DNA of 64,000 nucleotides from REEB76 sp049698775 (GCA_049698775.1 JBAVYM010000007.1:1-64000); one strand, 5' to 3'. Positions 7,198-16,905 are shown, counted from the first letter of the stretch. Numbers and translations: made by a program. Notes: generated by a model from the letters alone, not told the origin.

Positions 7198-8580
7198 ATG
7201 AAACGTTTGATAACGCTCACGGCCGCTTTTTGTGCGGCACTCCTGCTCAGCGCTCCGCTCATCGCTTCCGCGCACATGCCGCCGCCCTTCGTGGACGGCC
7301 AGCCGGTGCCGACACTCGCGCCCATTGTGAAGCGCGTATCGCCGGCGGTGGTGAATGTCTCCACCAGCGGCCACGTGACCTTGCAGCAGAATCCGTTCTT
7401 CAACGATCCGTTTTTCCAGCAGTTTTTCGGCCAACAAAACCAGCCCACCGAACGTAATTTTCAGGCGCTCGGTTCGGGCGTGATCGTGGATGCCGCCAAG
7501 GGTTACATCCTCACCAACAATCACGTAATTGAAAACGCCGACAAGATCACCGTGACCCTGTACGACAACCGCACTTTCAAGGCCAAGGTCATCGGCCGGG
7601 ATCCGGATACCGATATCGCAGTGTTGCAGATCAAGGCGGATAACCTCACCCAGATTCCACTCGGTAATTCCGCCGCGCTGCAAGTGGGCGATTTCGTCAT
7701 CGCTATCGGCAACCCCTTCGGCCTGAACCACACGGTCACGGCCGGTATCGTCAGCGCCAAGAGCCGCACCCAGGTGCAGGACGGCAAATACTCCGACTTC
7801 ATCCAGACCGATGCCGCCATCAATCCGGGCAACTCCGGCGGCGCGCTGGTGAACCTGGAAGGCCAGTTGGTGGGCATCAACACCATGATCGTGACCAGCG
7901 GCGGCAGCCGCGGCAACATCGGTATCGGCTTTGCCATCCCCATCAACATGGCCCGCAACGTGATGGACCAGCTCATCAAATACGGCAAGGTGGAACGCGG
8001 CATGCTGGGTGTGCAAGTGCAGACCCTGACGCCCGAGCTGGCCCAGGCGCTCAAGATCCCGCAAAACCAGGGTGCAGTGGTAAACCAAGTGGTGCCGGGT
8101 TCGCAGGCCGAGAAAGCCGGGATTAAACCCAATGACGTAATCACCAGTGTCAACGGTCAGCCGGTGACCAACGCCGCAGACTTGAGCAATGCCATCGGCG
8201 CCATGCGCGTGGGCGCGCCACTCTCGCTCGGCGTGATCCGCAACGGCCGCACCCTAACCATCAACGCCAAAATCGGCAACACGCAATCTGAACAGGTTGC
8301 CTCTTCCGAGCATCCGCAATTGCGCGGCATCAGCGTCAGCGACCTGAACGAGAGCTCGCCGCTTTACGGCCAGGTGAAGGGCGTTCTGGTCACGGCCGTG
8401 GACCCGAACAGCGAAGCCTATATGGCCGGACTGCGCCCAGGCGATGTAATCACCGCGGTAAATCGCGAAGCGGTGAACAATGTCGCGGAATTCAGCAAGG
8501 CTCTCAGCCAGGCCAGCAGCGCGGTGGCGCTGCGGGTGCGCCGCAATGATCAGATCTTTTACCTGGTGTTGGGCGGCTGA
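7198..8580 (+). CDS. DegP/DegQ-type periplasmic serine protease (HtrA family)
   Basis: 460 residues from ATG 7198, chosen because AGAGGG lies about 7 nt upstream and the protein then begins with a clear signal peptide (MKRLITLTAAFCAALLLSA, cleaved near ASAH). It is a periplasmic quality-control protease and chaperone. The trypsin-like domain has the catalytic triad His109 (NNHVIENAD), Asp139 (DPDTDIAVL) and Ser213 (NPGNSGGAL). Two PDZ domains follow, about residues 265-355 and 370-455, the usual Do-family layout. A Gln-rich loop after residue 70 matches the LA loop. It is flanked by terminators, so it is transcribed alone. Confidence 0.93.
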   Translation: MKRLITLTAAFCAALLLSAPLIASAHMPPPFVDGQPVPTLAPIVKRVSPAVVNVSTSGHVTLQQNPFFNDPFFQQFFGQQNQPTERNFQALGSGVIVDAAKGYILTNNHVIENADKITVTLYDNRTFKAKVIGRDPDTDIAVLQIKADNLTQIPLGNSAALQVGDFVIAIGNPFGLNHTVTAGIVSAKSRTQVQDGKYSDFIQTDAAINPGNSGGALVNLEGQLVGINTMIVTSGGSRGNIGIGFAIPINMARNVMDQLIKYGKVERGMLGVQVQTLTPELAQALKIPQNQGAVVNQVVPGSQAEKAGIKPNDVITSVNGQPVTNAADLSNAIGAMRVGAPLSLGVIRNGRTLTINAKIGNTQSEQVASSEHPQLRGISVSDLNESSPLYGQVKGVLVTAVDPNSEAYMAGLRPGDVITAVNREAVNNVAEFSKALSQASSAVALRVRRNDQIFYLVLGG

Positions 8581-8604
8581 ATATCGCCACCTCCCCGTGA
8601 TACG

Positions 8605-8632
8605 AAGGGCTCCATGCGGAGCCCTTCTTTTT
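8605..8632 (+). terminator. Rho-independent terminator of the degP-like gene
   Basis: Stem AAGGGCTCC / GGAGCCCTT with ATGC loop, then TTCTTTTT. Confidence 0.85.
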
Positions 8633-8759
8633 GTCCGCTTCCTTCTGGCACATTATGTCCGGTGCTGCGAATGTTATCTCCAGAACGCCCCTTATTAGGG
8701 TAGGCTATGCATCACTTCACTCAGCTAGCATACGGACTCTTCTTCAAGGAGATTTGCTC

Positions 8760-9323
8760 ATGAACAAACTCATTCTCACCACCCTGAGCGGGATCCTGCT
8801 GTTAACTGCAGGCTTGGCTCAGGCACAAAACACACCCGCCGCCTCAAGCACGATGCCAGCGGCTGCGTCTCCGGCCAGCACCATGCCCGCCGCGCCCGCA
8901 CCAGCCGCCGCCGCTAGCGCGAGCGTGGGCAACGCCCAATTCACCAGCGCCGTCAACAACCGTGCACCCGCCGACGACATCAGCACGCTGGATAACAGCC
9001 ACAACCAGGTGTTTTTCTACACCGTTCTGAAAGACGCCGCCGGCCAGACCATCACCCACCGTTGGGAATACAACGGCAAGAGCATGGCGGAAGTGAAATT
9101 CGAACCCAAGGCCAACCACTGGCGGGTATGGTCCAGCAAGACGCTGCTACCGAGCCAGACCGGCACTTGGACCGTTGAGGTGGTGGACGGCAGCGGCAAT
9201 GTGCTGACTTCCAAGACCTTTGACTATACCCAGGCGCAGGCAGCCGCGGCATCGCCCAAGGCAACTCACAAGGTTCCAAACACCGCCAGCATGACGCCTG
9301 CACCTTCGGCCGGCACTCACTGA
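8760..9323 (+). CDS. Secreted DUF2914 protein
   Basis: 187 residues with a signal peptide (LTTLSGILLLTAGLAQAQ). A low-complexity Ala/Pro/Ser linker follows (about 23-58), then a DUF2914 domain (about 60-165): VFFYTVLKDAAGQTITHRW, RVWSSKTLLP, TGTWTVEVVD and a closing strand KTFDY. The function of DUF2914 is unknown. The tail carries one ATHKV motif that recurs three times in the next protein. AAGGAG lies 8 nt before the ATG. It probably acts in the periplasm. Confidence 0.85.
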   Translation: MNKLILTTLSGILLLTAGLAQAQNTPAASSTMPAAASPASTMPAAPAPAAAASASVGNAQFTSAVNNRAPADDISTLDNSHNQVFFYTVLKDAAGQTITHRWEYNGKSMAEVKFEPKANHWRVWSSKTLLPSQTGTWTVEVVDGSGNVLTSKTFDYTQAQAAAASPKATHKVPNTASMTPAPSAGTH

Positions 9324-9426
9324 AAAGTGAATGTGGGACCGGCCAACCGGCCCCTTATTCCGGTAAAGTTGGTTTTCGACAAGTGGGAAGAATGCCTTAC
9401 CACATCCAAACATCCGGGGATTTGTC

Positions 9427-9693
9427 ATGCACGTGAAAAATACAATCATATTTGCCCTATGCGGTGCCAGCTTGTTGCTGGCGGCGGGAATCAGCCAGGC
9501 ACAGCAAGCGCCGTCATCTTCCACCAACGCGCCGACAGCAACCTCATCCGAAGCCACGCACAAAGTACAGCCCGACGCTACCCACAAAGTGCAGCCGGAC
9601 GCTACCCACAAGGTGGGGCCTTCGGCGACGCAAGCCGCTCCCAGCACGACCGCGACACCGCCACCGCCGGTTGATGACGGCGGTCTACGCTGA
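9427..9693 (+). CDS. Small secreted protein with ATHKV repeats
   Basis: 88 residues: a signal peptide (FALCGASLLLAAGISQAQQ) and then a mature chain of about 63 residues of low complexity. Three copies of an eight-residue unit ATHKVQPD run from about 43 to 66; two are nearly identical at the DNA level with a 24-bp period. The tail is Pro-rich (PPPPVDDGGLR). There is no recognisable family. It lies 103 bp after the DUF2914 gene in the same direction and shares its ATHKV motif, which suggests a common partner or surface, or simple local duplication. Confidence 0.65.
   Translation: MHVKNTIIFALCGASLLLAAGISQAQQAPSSSTNAPTATSSEATHKVQPDATHKVQPDATHKVGPSATQAAPSTTATPPPPVDDGGLR
9543..9614 (+). repeat. 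24-bp tandem coding repeat (ATHKV unit)
   Basis: Three units of about 24 bp encoding ATHKVQPD, ATHKVQPD and ATHKVGPS. Units two and three start with the same GCTACCCACAA. Confidence 0.7.
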
Positions 9694-9756
9694 AGCGAGT
9701 CACGCCTGCTCTTAAAGACTGATGGGGCTGCTCTCGCGGCTCCCTTGGTTTAATTC

Positions 9757-9781
9757 GGCTGACATTTGTCAGCCTGTTTTT
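9757..9781 (+). terminator. Rho-independent terminator
   Basis: Perfect 8-bp stem GGCTGACA / TGTCAGCC with TT loop, then TGTTTTT. It closes the transcript of the small secreted protein. Confidence 0.85.
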
Positions 9782-9828
9782 GCATACGCGCCATCTATAA
9801 ATCCGTAACCACGAACTTGGGAGCGTTG

Positions 9829-10737
9829 ATGTCTGACGCGATCTCCATCCGTAACGCCAGCAAATATTTCGGCGCATTTGCAGCGGTGAATCAGCTTTCG
9901 CTTGAGGTACAGGGTGGCACGGTTTATGGCTTTCTCGGCCGCAACGGTGCGGGCAAAACTACGACCTTGCGCATGATTACCGGCATCCTTGACCCGGATG
10001 CGGGCAGTGTCACAGTGCTCGATGGGAGCGCTCCCAAGAGCGTGCGCATGCGCACCGGCTATCTGCCCGAAGAAAATGGCCTGTACAAGGACATGCAGGT
10101 GCTGGACGTGGTCACTTACTTCGGCCAACTGCGTGGCCTGGAGCGGCGCGAAGCACGCAGCCGCGCGCGCACACGTCTGACAGCGGCCGGACTCGGCGAA
10201 TGGCTCGAGGCCAAATGCAACAGCTTATCCAAGGGTATGGCGCAAAAGGCGCAAGTCGTTGCCACCTTGCTGCACGACCCGGAAATGGTGGTGCTGGACG
10301 AGCCGTTTTCGGGGCTGGACCCGGTAAATTCCGAAATGGTGCTGACGCTCATCCGGCAGTTCAAACGCGAAGGCCGCACCGTGATTTTTTCCACGCATGT
10401 GGTGGAACACGCCGAACAGATTTGCGACGCGGTCATCATCATTGACCACGGTCAGCGCAAGCTGGCCGGCCCGCTTGCGGAAATCAAGGCGCAGGCCGAG
10501 CGCAACGTGATTGTGGATTACGAAGGCGATGCGGGCGCGTGGCAGGAGCTTCCGGGCGTGATCGGCGCCGATGATGCCGGCCAGCACGCCGAGTTGCGCC
10601 TCGCACCTGGCGCGGATACCCAAGCCCTGCTCAAAACGCTGGTCGCGCGCGTGCGCATCCGCCGCTTCGACACACGCGAGGCCTCGCTCAAGCAGATTTT
10701 TCTGAATGCCGTAGAGGGCGAAAGTGACGCTGCATAA
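9829..10737 (+). CDS. ABC exporter ATPase, NatA-like
   Basis: 302 residues starting at ATG 9829 with GGGAG about 6 nt upstream. Walker A is GRNGAGKTT, the signature is the variant LSKGM, and Walker B is MVVLDEPFSGLD followed by a switch His in FSTHVVEHAEQ. After residue about 215 there is a C-terminal extension of about 85 residues, typical of NatA-type and ABC-2 export ATPases. It overlaps the permease gene by 14 bp, so the two form one transporter. The substrate is unknown; sodium or drug export are the family precedents. Confidence 0.9.
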   Translation: MSDAISIRNASKYFGAFAAVNQLSLEVQGGTVYGFLGRNGAGKTTTLRMITGILDPDAGSVTVLDGSAPKSVRMRTGYLPEENGLYKDMQVLDVVTYFGQLRGLERREARSRARTRLTAAGLGEWLEAKCNSLSKGMAQKAQVVATLLHDPEMVVLDEPFSGLDPVNSEMVLTLIRQFKREGRTVIFSTHVVEHAEQICDAVIIIDHGQRKLAGPLAEIKAQAERNVIVDYEGDAGAWQELPGVIGADDAGQHAELRLAPGADTQALLKTLVARVRIRRFDTREASLKQIFLNAVEGESDAA

Positions 10738-12247
10738 AGTCTGGCTGGTGGCGCAACGCGACTACGTTGCCTATGTGATGCGCCGGCGTTTCTGGATAAG
10801 CCTGCTGCTATCGCCGGCGATTCTGTTGGCGGTAATGCTGGTGCCCGCGCTGATCCAGCATTTCAGCAGTGCGCATGATTACGCGGTGGTGGACCATTCC
10901 GGCTGGCTGTTGCCGGCGGTTGAGCAGCGCATCGCCGCCGAAGATTACACCAAGCTTCTGACTCTGGCGGCGCATACGCCACCGAACGCGGGGCGTGGTC
11001 TGCCGCCGGTACTTGCAGCGATGGCGCCGGACGCAGCCAAGCTTGACCGGCAAGGTCGCGAGGACTTGGCGCAAGCGTTGGCGGCTGGCATGCCGGCGCC
11101 CACCACCCAGGACGCGCTCGCGATCTGGCGTCAGCGTGCGGCGCTCGTTCAGTGGTACACGGGCCTCACGCCCGAGACCGCGGCGAGTGTGAATCGTGAC
11201 TTGGCCATCGCGCGGTACCACCTGGTCAAGCGGGCGCCTGACTCGCTTTCTGCAGCGGTCGAGCAAGGCAGCCTATACGGGTATTTCACCCTGCCTGCGG
11301 ACCCGCTCGCGGCCGATGCTCAGTTCGTTTATGCCTCGCACAATCTGACCAATACCGATTTGCGTGACTGGTTCAGCGCTAAAGTGTCGGCGGTGGTGCA
11401 GGCGCGGCGCGCCTCACTGGCAGGATTGTCTACGGCTCAGGCCAAACTGATCGGGCAATCGGTGGATTTTGACAACCAGCTGGTGACGCGGCACGGTCAA
11501 CAAACTGCGACGCCGGCGGAGCAGGCCGCGCAATGGCTGCCGGTGGGCTACGTGTATCTACTGTTCATCTCGATCATGCAGATCGCGCAGTTGCTGATGA
11601 TGGCCACCATCGAGGAGAAATCCAACCGCATCGCGGAAATGCTGCTGGCCGCACTCGAGCCTTCCGACATCATGGCGGGCAAGACCCTGGGCGTGGCGTG
11701 CGTGGGCGTGACCTTGGTGGGTGGTTGGCTGATTCTGATTGTCGGCCTGCTGGCGATCTTCGGTACGGCGTTTCAACTGGGCGGATTCGTGTCGGCAGTT
11801 CTGGCCGGCATCAGCGCCTGGAATATCATGTGGTTCCTGGTGTATTTCGTGTTGGGCTTCCTGTTGTACGCCGCGGTAACCGGTGCAATCGGCGCCGCCG
11901 TGAACAATATCCGCGAAGCCCAGCCCTACATGACCCCGGTCATGCTGTTCATGGTTTTGCCGCTGATACTCATGGTGCCGGTGGCGCAGGATCCAACCGC
12001 GTTGTGGGCGCGGGTGTTGTCTTATATCCCGCCGCTCACGCCGTTTTTGATGATGAGTCGTTCGGGCGCGCCACCGCCCGTGATCGATTACGTCGTAACG
12101 ACGGTGCTGCTGCTCGCGACTGTGATCGTGGCGTTGTATATATCGGGCCGGATTTTCCAGCGCGGCCTGCTGAATACCGGAGCGCCTCCCAAATTCAGGG
12201 AAATGCTCTCCTGGGCGCGCAAGTCGAAAGTTACGACGGCGTCCTGA
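10724..12247 (+). CDS. ABC-2 type permease, NatB-like
   Basis: 507 residues from a GTG inside the end of the ATPase gene (GAGGG upstream). One transmembrane helix lies near residues 22-42. A large periplasmic domain (about 45-265) follows, then about five helices from LPVGYVYLLFISIMQIAQ to the C-terminus. EEKSNRIAEMLLAALEPSD (about 292-310) is the conserved ABC-2/NatB motif between helices. It forms the membrane half of the exporter with the preceding ATPase. It ends 9 bp from the convergent aldehyde dehydrogenase, with no obvious terminator between. Confidence 0.88.
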   Translation: MTLHKVWLVAQRDYVAYVMRRRFWISLLLSPAILLAVMLVPALIQHFSSAHDYAVVDHSGWLLPAVEQRIAAEDYTKLLTLAAHTPPNAGRGLPPVLAAMAPDAAKLDRQGREDLAQALAAGMPAPTTQDALAIWRQRAALVQWYTGLTPETAASVNRDLAIARYHLVKRAPDSLSAAVEQGSLYGYFTLPADPLAADAQFVYASHNLTNTDLRDWFSAKVSAVVQARRASLAGLSTAQAKLIGQSVDFDNQLVTRHGQQTATPAEQAAQWLPVGYVYLLFISIMQIAQLLMMATIEEKSNRIAEMLLAALEPSDIMAGKTLGVACVGVTLVGGWLILIVGLLAIFGTAFQLGGFVSAVLAGISAWNIMWFLVYFVLGFLLYAAVTGAIGAAVNNIREAQPYMTPVMLFMVLPLILMVPVAQDPTALWARVLSYIPPLTPFLMMSRSGAPPPVIDYVVTTVLLLATVIVALYISGRIFQRGLLNTGAPPKFREMLSWARKSKVTTAS

Positions 12248-12255
12248 ACGCACCG

Positions 12256-13617
12256 TTATCCGATCCACACGCTCTTCACGTTGGTGAATTCGTGGATGCC
12301 GTGACGCGCCAGCTCGCGGCCGTAACCGGAGTGTTTGACACCGCCGAACGGCAGGCGCGGATCGCTCTTCACCAGGCCGTTCACAAACGCGCTGCCTGAC
12401 TGCATTTGCCGCGCGAACTTTTCTCCGCGCGCCGGATCACGCGTCCACACGCTGCCGCCCAACCCAAAGCTATTTCCGTTGGCAACTTGCAAGGCTTCGG
12501 TTTCGTTGCGCACGCGGATGATGCTGGCGACCGGGCCAAACAGTTCTTCTGTCCAGGCGCGCATGCCGGGCGTCACGCCGTCTAGGATCGTGGGCTTGTA
12601 ATACGCGCCTTGGCCGGCGAGCGGCTCGCCGCCAAGCAGAAGCTTGGTGCCTTTTTTCACGGCGTCCTCAACCTGTTTATGCAGGCCGTCGCGCAGATCG
12701 AAACGTGCCATGGGTGCGAGCGTGGTGCTTTCATCCAGCGGGTCGCCCGGCTTGAGTGCGGCGGCGCGCGCTTTGAATTCGGCAATAAACGCATCGGCGA
12801 TCTTGTCCACCACGACGAAACGTTTGGCCGCAATGCAACTCTGGCCGGCGTTCTGGTAACGCGATTTGACACCGGTTTCCGCGGCGAGTGGCAAGTCCGC
12901 ATCCTCCAGCACCACGAAGGCGTCGGAGCCACCCAACTCCAGCACGCATTTCTTCAGCACTTCGCCGGCCTCCTTGCCGACAGCGCGGCCGGCGCGCTCG
13001 CTGCCGGTGAGCGTGACGGCGGCGATGCGCGCGTCCTTGATCACGGCTTCCACCTGCGGGATGCCAATCATCAAAGTCTGAAACACGCCTTCAGGATAGC
13101 CCGCTTCGCGGAACGCCTGCTCCAGAGCGAGCGCACAGCCACACACGTTGTCGGCGTGCTTCAGCACCAGCGTATTGCCGGCGGTCAGGGCCGGGGCGGC
13201 CGCGCGGATCGCCTGCCAGAAGGGAAAATTCCACGGCATGATGGCCAACACCGTGCCGAGCGGCTGATAAGCCACGTAACTTTTGGACGCATCGGTGCGG
13301 GCCGGATCGTCCGCCAGCAACTGTGCAGCCTCATCGGCATAATACGTACAGCAGCGCGCGCATTTCTCGACCTCGGCGCGCGCTTCGCCGATAAGTTTGC
13401 CCATTTCACGGCTCATGAGCGCGGCGTAGTCGTCGCGGTGCTTGAGCAGCACTTCCCCGGCGCGGCGCAACAGCGTGCGGCGCTCGGACAGCGCTCGTGC
13501 GTTCCATGCCTGCGTCACGGAGGCGGTCAACGTCAGTGCCTTTTCAAGCCGCACGGCATCCCACGCGGGATAATCCTGGAGTTTCTCGCCGTTGGCTGGA
13601 TTGATACTGGTGAACAT
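12256..13617 (-). CDS. NAD(P)-dependent aldehyde dehydrogenase, succinate-semialdehyde (YneI/Sad) type
   Basis: 453 residues. The start at 13617 is supported by AGGAGG 8 nt upstream; an in-frame ATG 33 bp earlier lacks this. It oxidises an aldehyde to the acid. Catalytic Cys is in AGQSCIAAKR and the general base Glu in LELGGSD; the nucleotide-binding region is MPWNFPFWQAIRA, with TGSERAG near the cofactor. FGGVKHSGYGREL at the C-terminus is typical. The length (about 455) and sequence style fit the YneI branch, which acts on succinate semialdehyde; the substrate here is inferred. It is a single gene, divergent from the lytic transglycosylase. Confidence 0.87.
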   Translation of the reverse strand: MFTSINPANGEKLQDYPAWDAVRLEKALTLTASVTQAWNARALSERRTLLRRAGEVLLKHRDDYAALMSREMGKLIGEARAEVEKCARCCTYYADEAAQLLADDPARTDASKSYVAYQPLGTVLAIMPWNFPFWQAIRAAAPALTAGNTLVLKHADNVCGCALALEQAFREAGYPEGVFQTLMIGIPQVEAVIKDARIAAVTLTGSERAGRAVGKEAGEVLKKCVLELGGSDAFVVLEDADLPLAAETGVKSRYQNAGQSCIAAKRFVVVDKIADAFIAEFKARAAALKPGDPLDESTTLAPMARFDLRDGLHKQVEDAVKKGTKLLLGGEPLAGQGAYYKPTILDGVTPGMRAWTEELFGPVASIIRVRNETEALQVANGNSFGLGGSVWTRDPARGEKFARQMQSGSAFVNGLVKSDPRLPFGGVKHSGYGRELARHGIHEFTNVKSVWIG

Positions 13618-13721
13618 CTTGCTGCCTCCTGTTGCACCTGCGCTGAACACGCGCGCGAAGAAAAAATATGGGCTCCGGCCACGAGCATAGCAATTAATTT
13701 CAGCTACGCGATAATACCGCC

Positions 13722-15701
13722 ATGACCTGGATGTCCCGCCTGCTCGCTGCTTTGCTGCTCGTTTGCATGATTCCGTCCGCCGTGGCCGCGGATCTGGACG
13801 CGCAGCGCGCGGAATTCAAACTGGCCTGGGCGGCGGCGCAGCAAGGCGACTTGGTCGCGCTCACGCCCTACCTCAACGAACTTGCGGATTATCCGCTGTA
13901 TCCCTATCTGCGTTACGCCTATCTCGACAGCACGCTGCCGCAACAGCCGGCGGGCGCAGTGCTAGCCTTCCTCAAGCAACAGGCGCAACTGCCGGTGGCA
14001 GACAGGCTACGTCACGACTGGCTGCTGGAACTCGCAAAACAGGGGGATTGGGACACGTTCCTGGCCCATTACCAGGACGACACCGCACCGGCGCTGCGTT
14101 GCGCGGCGGTGAGTGCGCATCTGGCCGGCGCTGATCGTCAGGACCGGGACACCTGGATTATCGCGGCGCAACATTTATGGCTCACGCCTCGGGCCCAGCC
14201 AGCCACCTGTGAAGCGGCTTTCCAGTATCTCAAAGCACATCACCGCATCACCAATGGCATGGTGACGCAGCGCATACAGGAAGCGTTGCAGGCGCGTCAC
14301 TACGCGCTCGCGCGCCAACTGCTGCCGCAGTTGTCGGCCGTGGACCGCCCCTGGGCGCGCATCTGGCTGGAAATGGCCGCGGATCCCGCATCCGTGCTCG
14401 ACACCATGCAAGTGCCGGACGAACCACGCTTCCAAACCATGCTGATCAGCGGCGTGCAATTGGTGGCGCGCACCGATCCCATGCGTGCGCGGCACCTGTG
14501 GACCGAGTTGTCACATCGCTATCACTTTGATCTTGATGACGCCCGCGACATGCAAGTGCGTCTGGCGCTGGAATCCGCCTGGCATCAACTGCCCGATGCC
14601 GCCGAATTGCTGGAGCGGGTGAAATACAGCGATGACCCGCGCATCACCGAGTGGCGTATTCGTACCGCATTGCGCAACGGCGATTGGAAAACCATGCTCA
14701 AATTCCTGCCGGCACTCGGCCCTAAAGCTGCCAAACCCGAATGGCGTTATTGGAAAGCGCGCGCCCTGGCCGCGACCGGCCAGACCACCAAAGCGGCGGC
14801 CATCTATCAAACTCTCGCCGATGGCATGGATTATTACGGATTCCTCGCCGCCGACCGCCTGGATCTGAGCTACGACATCACCCAGGAACCGAGCCAGCCG
14901 GAACTGGACGTGATTGCACAACTGGGCGTGCGGCCCGATTTCGTGCGCGCCCGCGAATTGTTCCATGCGGGCCTTTATTCCTACGCCAACGCCGAATGGG
15001 CGGCTGCCAGCACCGCCTTATCGCGACCAGCGCGTTGCCAGACCGCGTTGCTGGCGCAACAATGGGGTTGGGACGGGCGCGCCATCCAGACCTTCGCCAA
15101 CGCCGGTTGCTGGGATGATCTCAGTATAAATTATCCGCTGGCTTTCCAAGACACACTCGCGCCGCGCGCCCAAGCCCTGAATCTGAATCTGCCCTGGGTG
15201 TATGGGCTGATCCGTTCGGAAAGCGTGTTCCGTCCCGATGCCAAATCGCCGGTGGGAGCGCTCGGCCTCATGCAACTCATGCCGGCGACCGGTCACCGGG
15301 TGGCGGCAAATCTGGATCTGATTCTGGACGGCAGCGACGCGCTCATGGACCCGGCCACCAACCTGACGCTCGGCAGCGCCTATCTCAGCAACCTGCTCAA
15401 ACGCTTCAACAACAGCGAGCCGCTGGCCACCGCGGCCTACAACGCCGGTCCCGAGCGCGTGAATGCCTGGCTGCCGCAAAGCGCCAGCCTGCCGGCGGAT
15501 GTATGGGTGGACACAATTCCATTCTGGGAAACGCGAAATTATGTGCGCAACGTATTGAGCGCCGCGGTGATCTTCGATTGGCGCCTGCACAACATTCCCG
15601 AGCGCCTGAGCGTGCGCCTCGGCACCATCCCCACCGGCGCCGCGCTCACCGCCGAAACCTCCGCGCCAACCGCCGCCGCCCACCCGGATTCGCCGCCGTA
15701 A
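13722..15701 (+). CDS. slt: Soluble lytic murein transglycosylase (Slt70-like)
   Basis: 659 residues with a signal peptide (RLLAALLLVCMIPSAVAAD). It cleaves the MurNAc-GlcNAc bond of peptidoglycan in the periplasm to give anhydro-muropeptides. A long alpha-helical superhelix fills about residues 25-480. The C-terminal SLT domain (about 485-620) has the catalytic Glu in YGLIRSESVFRP, then GALGLMQLMPATG, LGSAYLSNLL and TAAYNAGPERV. Length and layout match Slt70. The tail after 630 is Ala/Thr/Pro-rich. The gene stands alone. Confidence 0.92.
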   Translation: MTWMSRLLAALLLVCMIPSAVAADLDAQRAEFKLAWAAAQQGDLVALTPYLNELADYPLYPYLRYAYLDSTLPQQPAGAVLAFLKQQAQLPVADRLRHDWLLELAKQGDWDTFLAHYQDDTAPALRCAAVSAHLAGADRQDRDTWIIAAQHLWLTPRAQPATCEAAFQYLKAHHRITNGMVTQRIQEALQARHYALARQLLPQLSAVDRPWARIWLEMAADPASVLDTMQVPDEPRFQTMLISGVQLVARTDPMRARHLWTELSHRYHFDLDDARDMQVRLALESAWHQLPDAAELLERVKYSDDPRITEWRIRTALRNGDWKTMLKFLPALGPKAAKPEWRYWKARALAATGQTTKAAAIYQTLADGMDYYGFLAADRLDLSYDITQEPSQPELDVIAQLGVRPDFVRARELFHAGLYSYANAEWAAASTALSRPARCQTALLAQQWGWDGRAIQTFANAGCWDDLSINYPLAFQDTLAPRAQALNLNLPWVYGLIRSESVFRPDAKSPVGALGLMQLMPATGHRVAANLDLILDGSDALMDPATNLTLGSAYLSNLLKRFNNSEPLATAAYNAGPERVNAWLPQSASLPADVWVDTIPFWETRNYVRNVLSAAVIFDWRLHNIPERLSVRLGTIPTGAALTAETSAPTAAAHPDSPP

Positions 15702-15809
15702 ATTGTTGCGGCCAGCGCTCGTACAATAGATGACGCACGGTCTTGACCGGCGCCAGGCCGGGCCAGATGATGGGTCACTGCCAGTAATCCTGGCTAAAGG
15801 ATTGCACGC

Positions 15810-16772
15810 TTGCCGCGAAATACGATCTGCTTGCTGGGCGGCACCGGCTTTGTCGGCCGGCACTTGGCCGCGCGCCTCACGCAGAAAAATTTCAATGTCA
15901 AAATTTTGACGCGTTCACGCGCGCGGCATTACGATCTGGTGGTGTTACCCACTGTCACGCTGGTGGAAGCGGACGTGCATGATGTGGATACGCTCACGCA
16001 GGCAATCGCCGGCTGCGATGCGGTAGTGAATCTGGTCGGAATTCTCAACGAACGCGGTCATCGCGGCAAAGGATTCCGACACGCGCACGTGGAACTGGCA
16101 GAGAAAGTTGTTGCGGCCTGCCAAACCGCCGGCGTATCAAGACTGTTGCACATGAGCGCGCTCAACGCCGTCGAAAACGCACCGAGCCATTACCTGCGCA
16201 GCAAGGCCAAAGCCGTGGCATTGGTACTCAAGGCGGAAAGCGCGTTGCACGTCACGGTGTTTGAACCGAGCGTAATCTTCGGCCCCGGCGACAGTTTTAT
16301 CAACCGCTTCGCGAAGCTGCTGCGTCTGGCGCCGGGGATTTTCCCCCTGGCCTGTCCCAAGGCCAAATTCGCACCGGTGTTCGCCGGCGACGTGGCGGAA
16401 GCGTTTGTGCGCACCCTGGATGAACGCTCGAGCTTCGGAAAGCGCTACAGCCTGTGCGGTCCGCGGGTCTATACACTGCGGGAACTGGTGCGTTACGCCG
16501 CCCGGCTCCAGGGCCTGCACCGGCTCATCATCGGCCTTTCGCCCACGTTGTCCTGGCTGCAGGCGGCAATGATGGAATGGCTGCCGGGCAAGCCTTTCTC
16601 GCTGGATAATTATCGCTCCCTCAAACTCGACAACGTGTGCAGCGCCAACGGTTTTGCGGATTTTGGAATTGCTCCGACCGCTCTGGAAGCGGTGGCACCC
16701 ACTTATCTCGGCCGGTTCACCGCGCAGGCGGAACTGGATCGGGTCCGCCGCAAACGGGGTGCACATTCCTGA
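15810..16772 (+). CDS. NAD-dependent epimerase/reductase, NDUFA9-like
   Basis: 320 residues from a TTG at 15810, chosen because AAAGGA lies 9 nt upstream and the Rossmann strand then begins at once (ICLLGGTGFVGRHLA, residues 6-20). It is an atypical short-chain dehydrogenase of the complex I NDUFA9-related group. Other visible parts are CDAVVNLVGIL, HMSALNA, the YLRSKAKA stretch (Y-x3-K active pair) and FEPSVIFGPGD. The bacterial substrate is unknown. Next downstream, 133 bp away, is the tRNA nucleotidyltransferase. Confidence 0.85.
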   Translation: MPRNTICLLGGTGFVGRHLAARLTQKNFNVKILTRSRARHYDLVVLPTVTLVEADVHDVDTLTQAIAGCDAVVNLVGILNERGHRGKGFRHAHVELAEKVVAACQTAGVSRLLHMSALNAVENAPSHYLRSKAKAVALVLKAESALHVTVFEPSVIFGPGDSFINRFAKLLRLAPGIFPLACPKAKFAPVFAGDVAEAFVRTLDERSSFGKRYSLCGPRVYTLRELVRYAARLQGLHRLIIGLSPTLSWLQAAMMEWLPGKPFSLDNYRSLKLDNVCSANGFADFGIAPTALEAVAPTYLGRFTAQAELDRVRRKRGAHS

Positions 16773-16905
16773 GTGCCGATCCTGTGTTGCTGCGCTTTTC
16801 ACCGGCAATTTTCCAGATGACGTGCTGAGAGGTTGACGCCCGAGCCGCCGCCGCAGTTCGTCATGTATGGGCAACATGGCAAATGGCCTCTGCTACCATT
16901 GGCCC

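Noticed and set aside
7141..8088. Minus-strand frame of 315 codons antisense to the DegP-like gene
   Set aside because: It has no RBS or motif and is a shadow of the protease gene.
9543..9614. Tandem repeat as a CRISPR array
   Set aside because: Units are coding, 24 bp, adjacent with no spacers, and in frame with a secreted protein.
16867..16905. Upstream in-frame start for the CCA-adding enzyme
   Set aside because: It adds 13 residues not found in the family; MKIYLVGG is the normal N-terminus.
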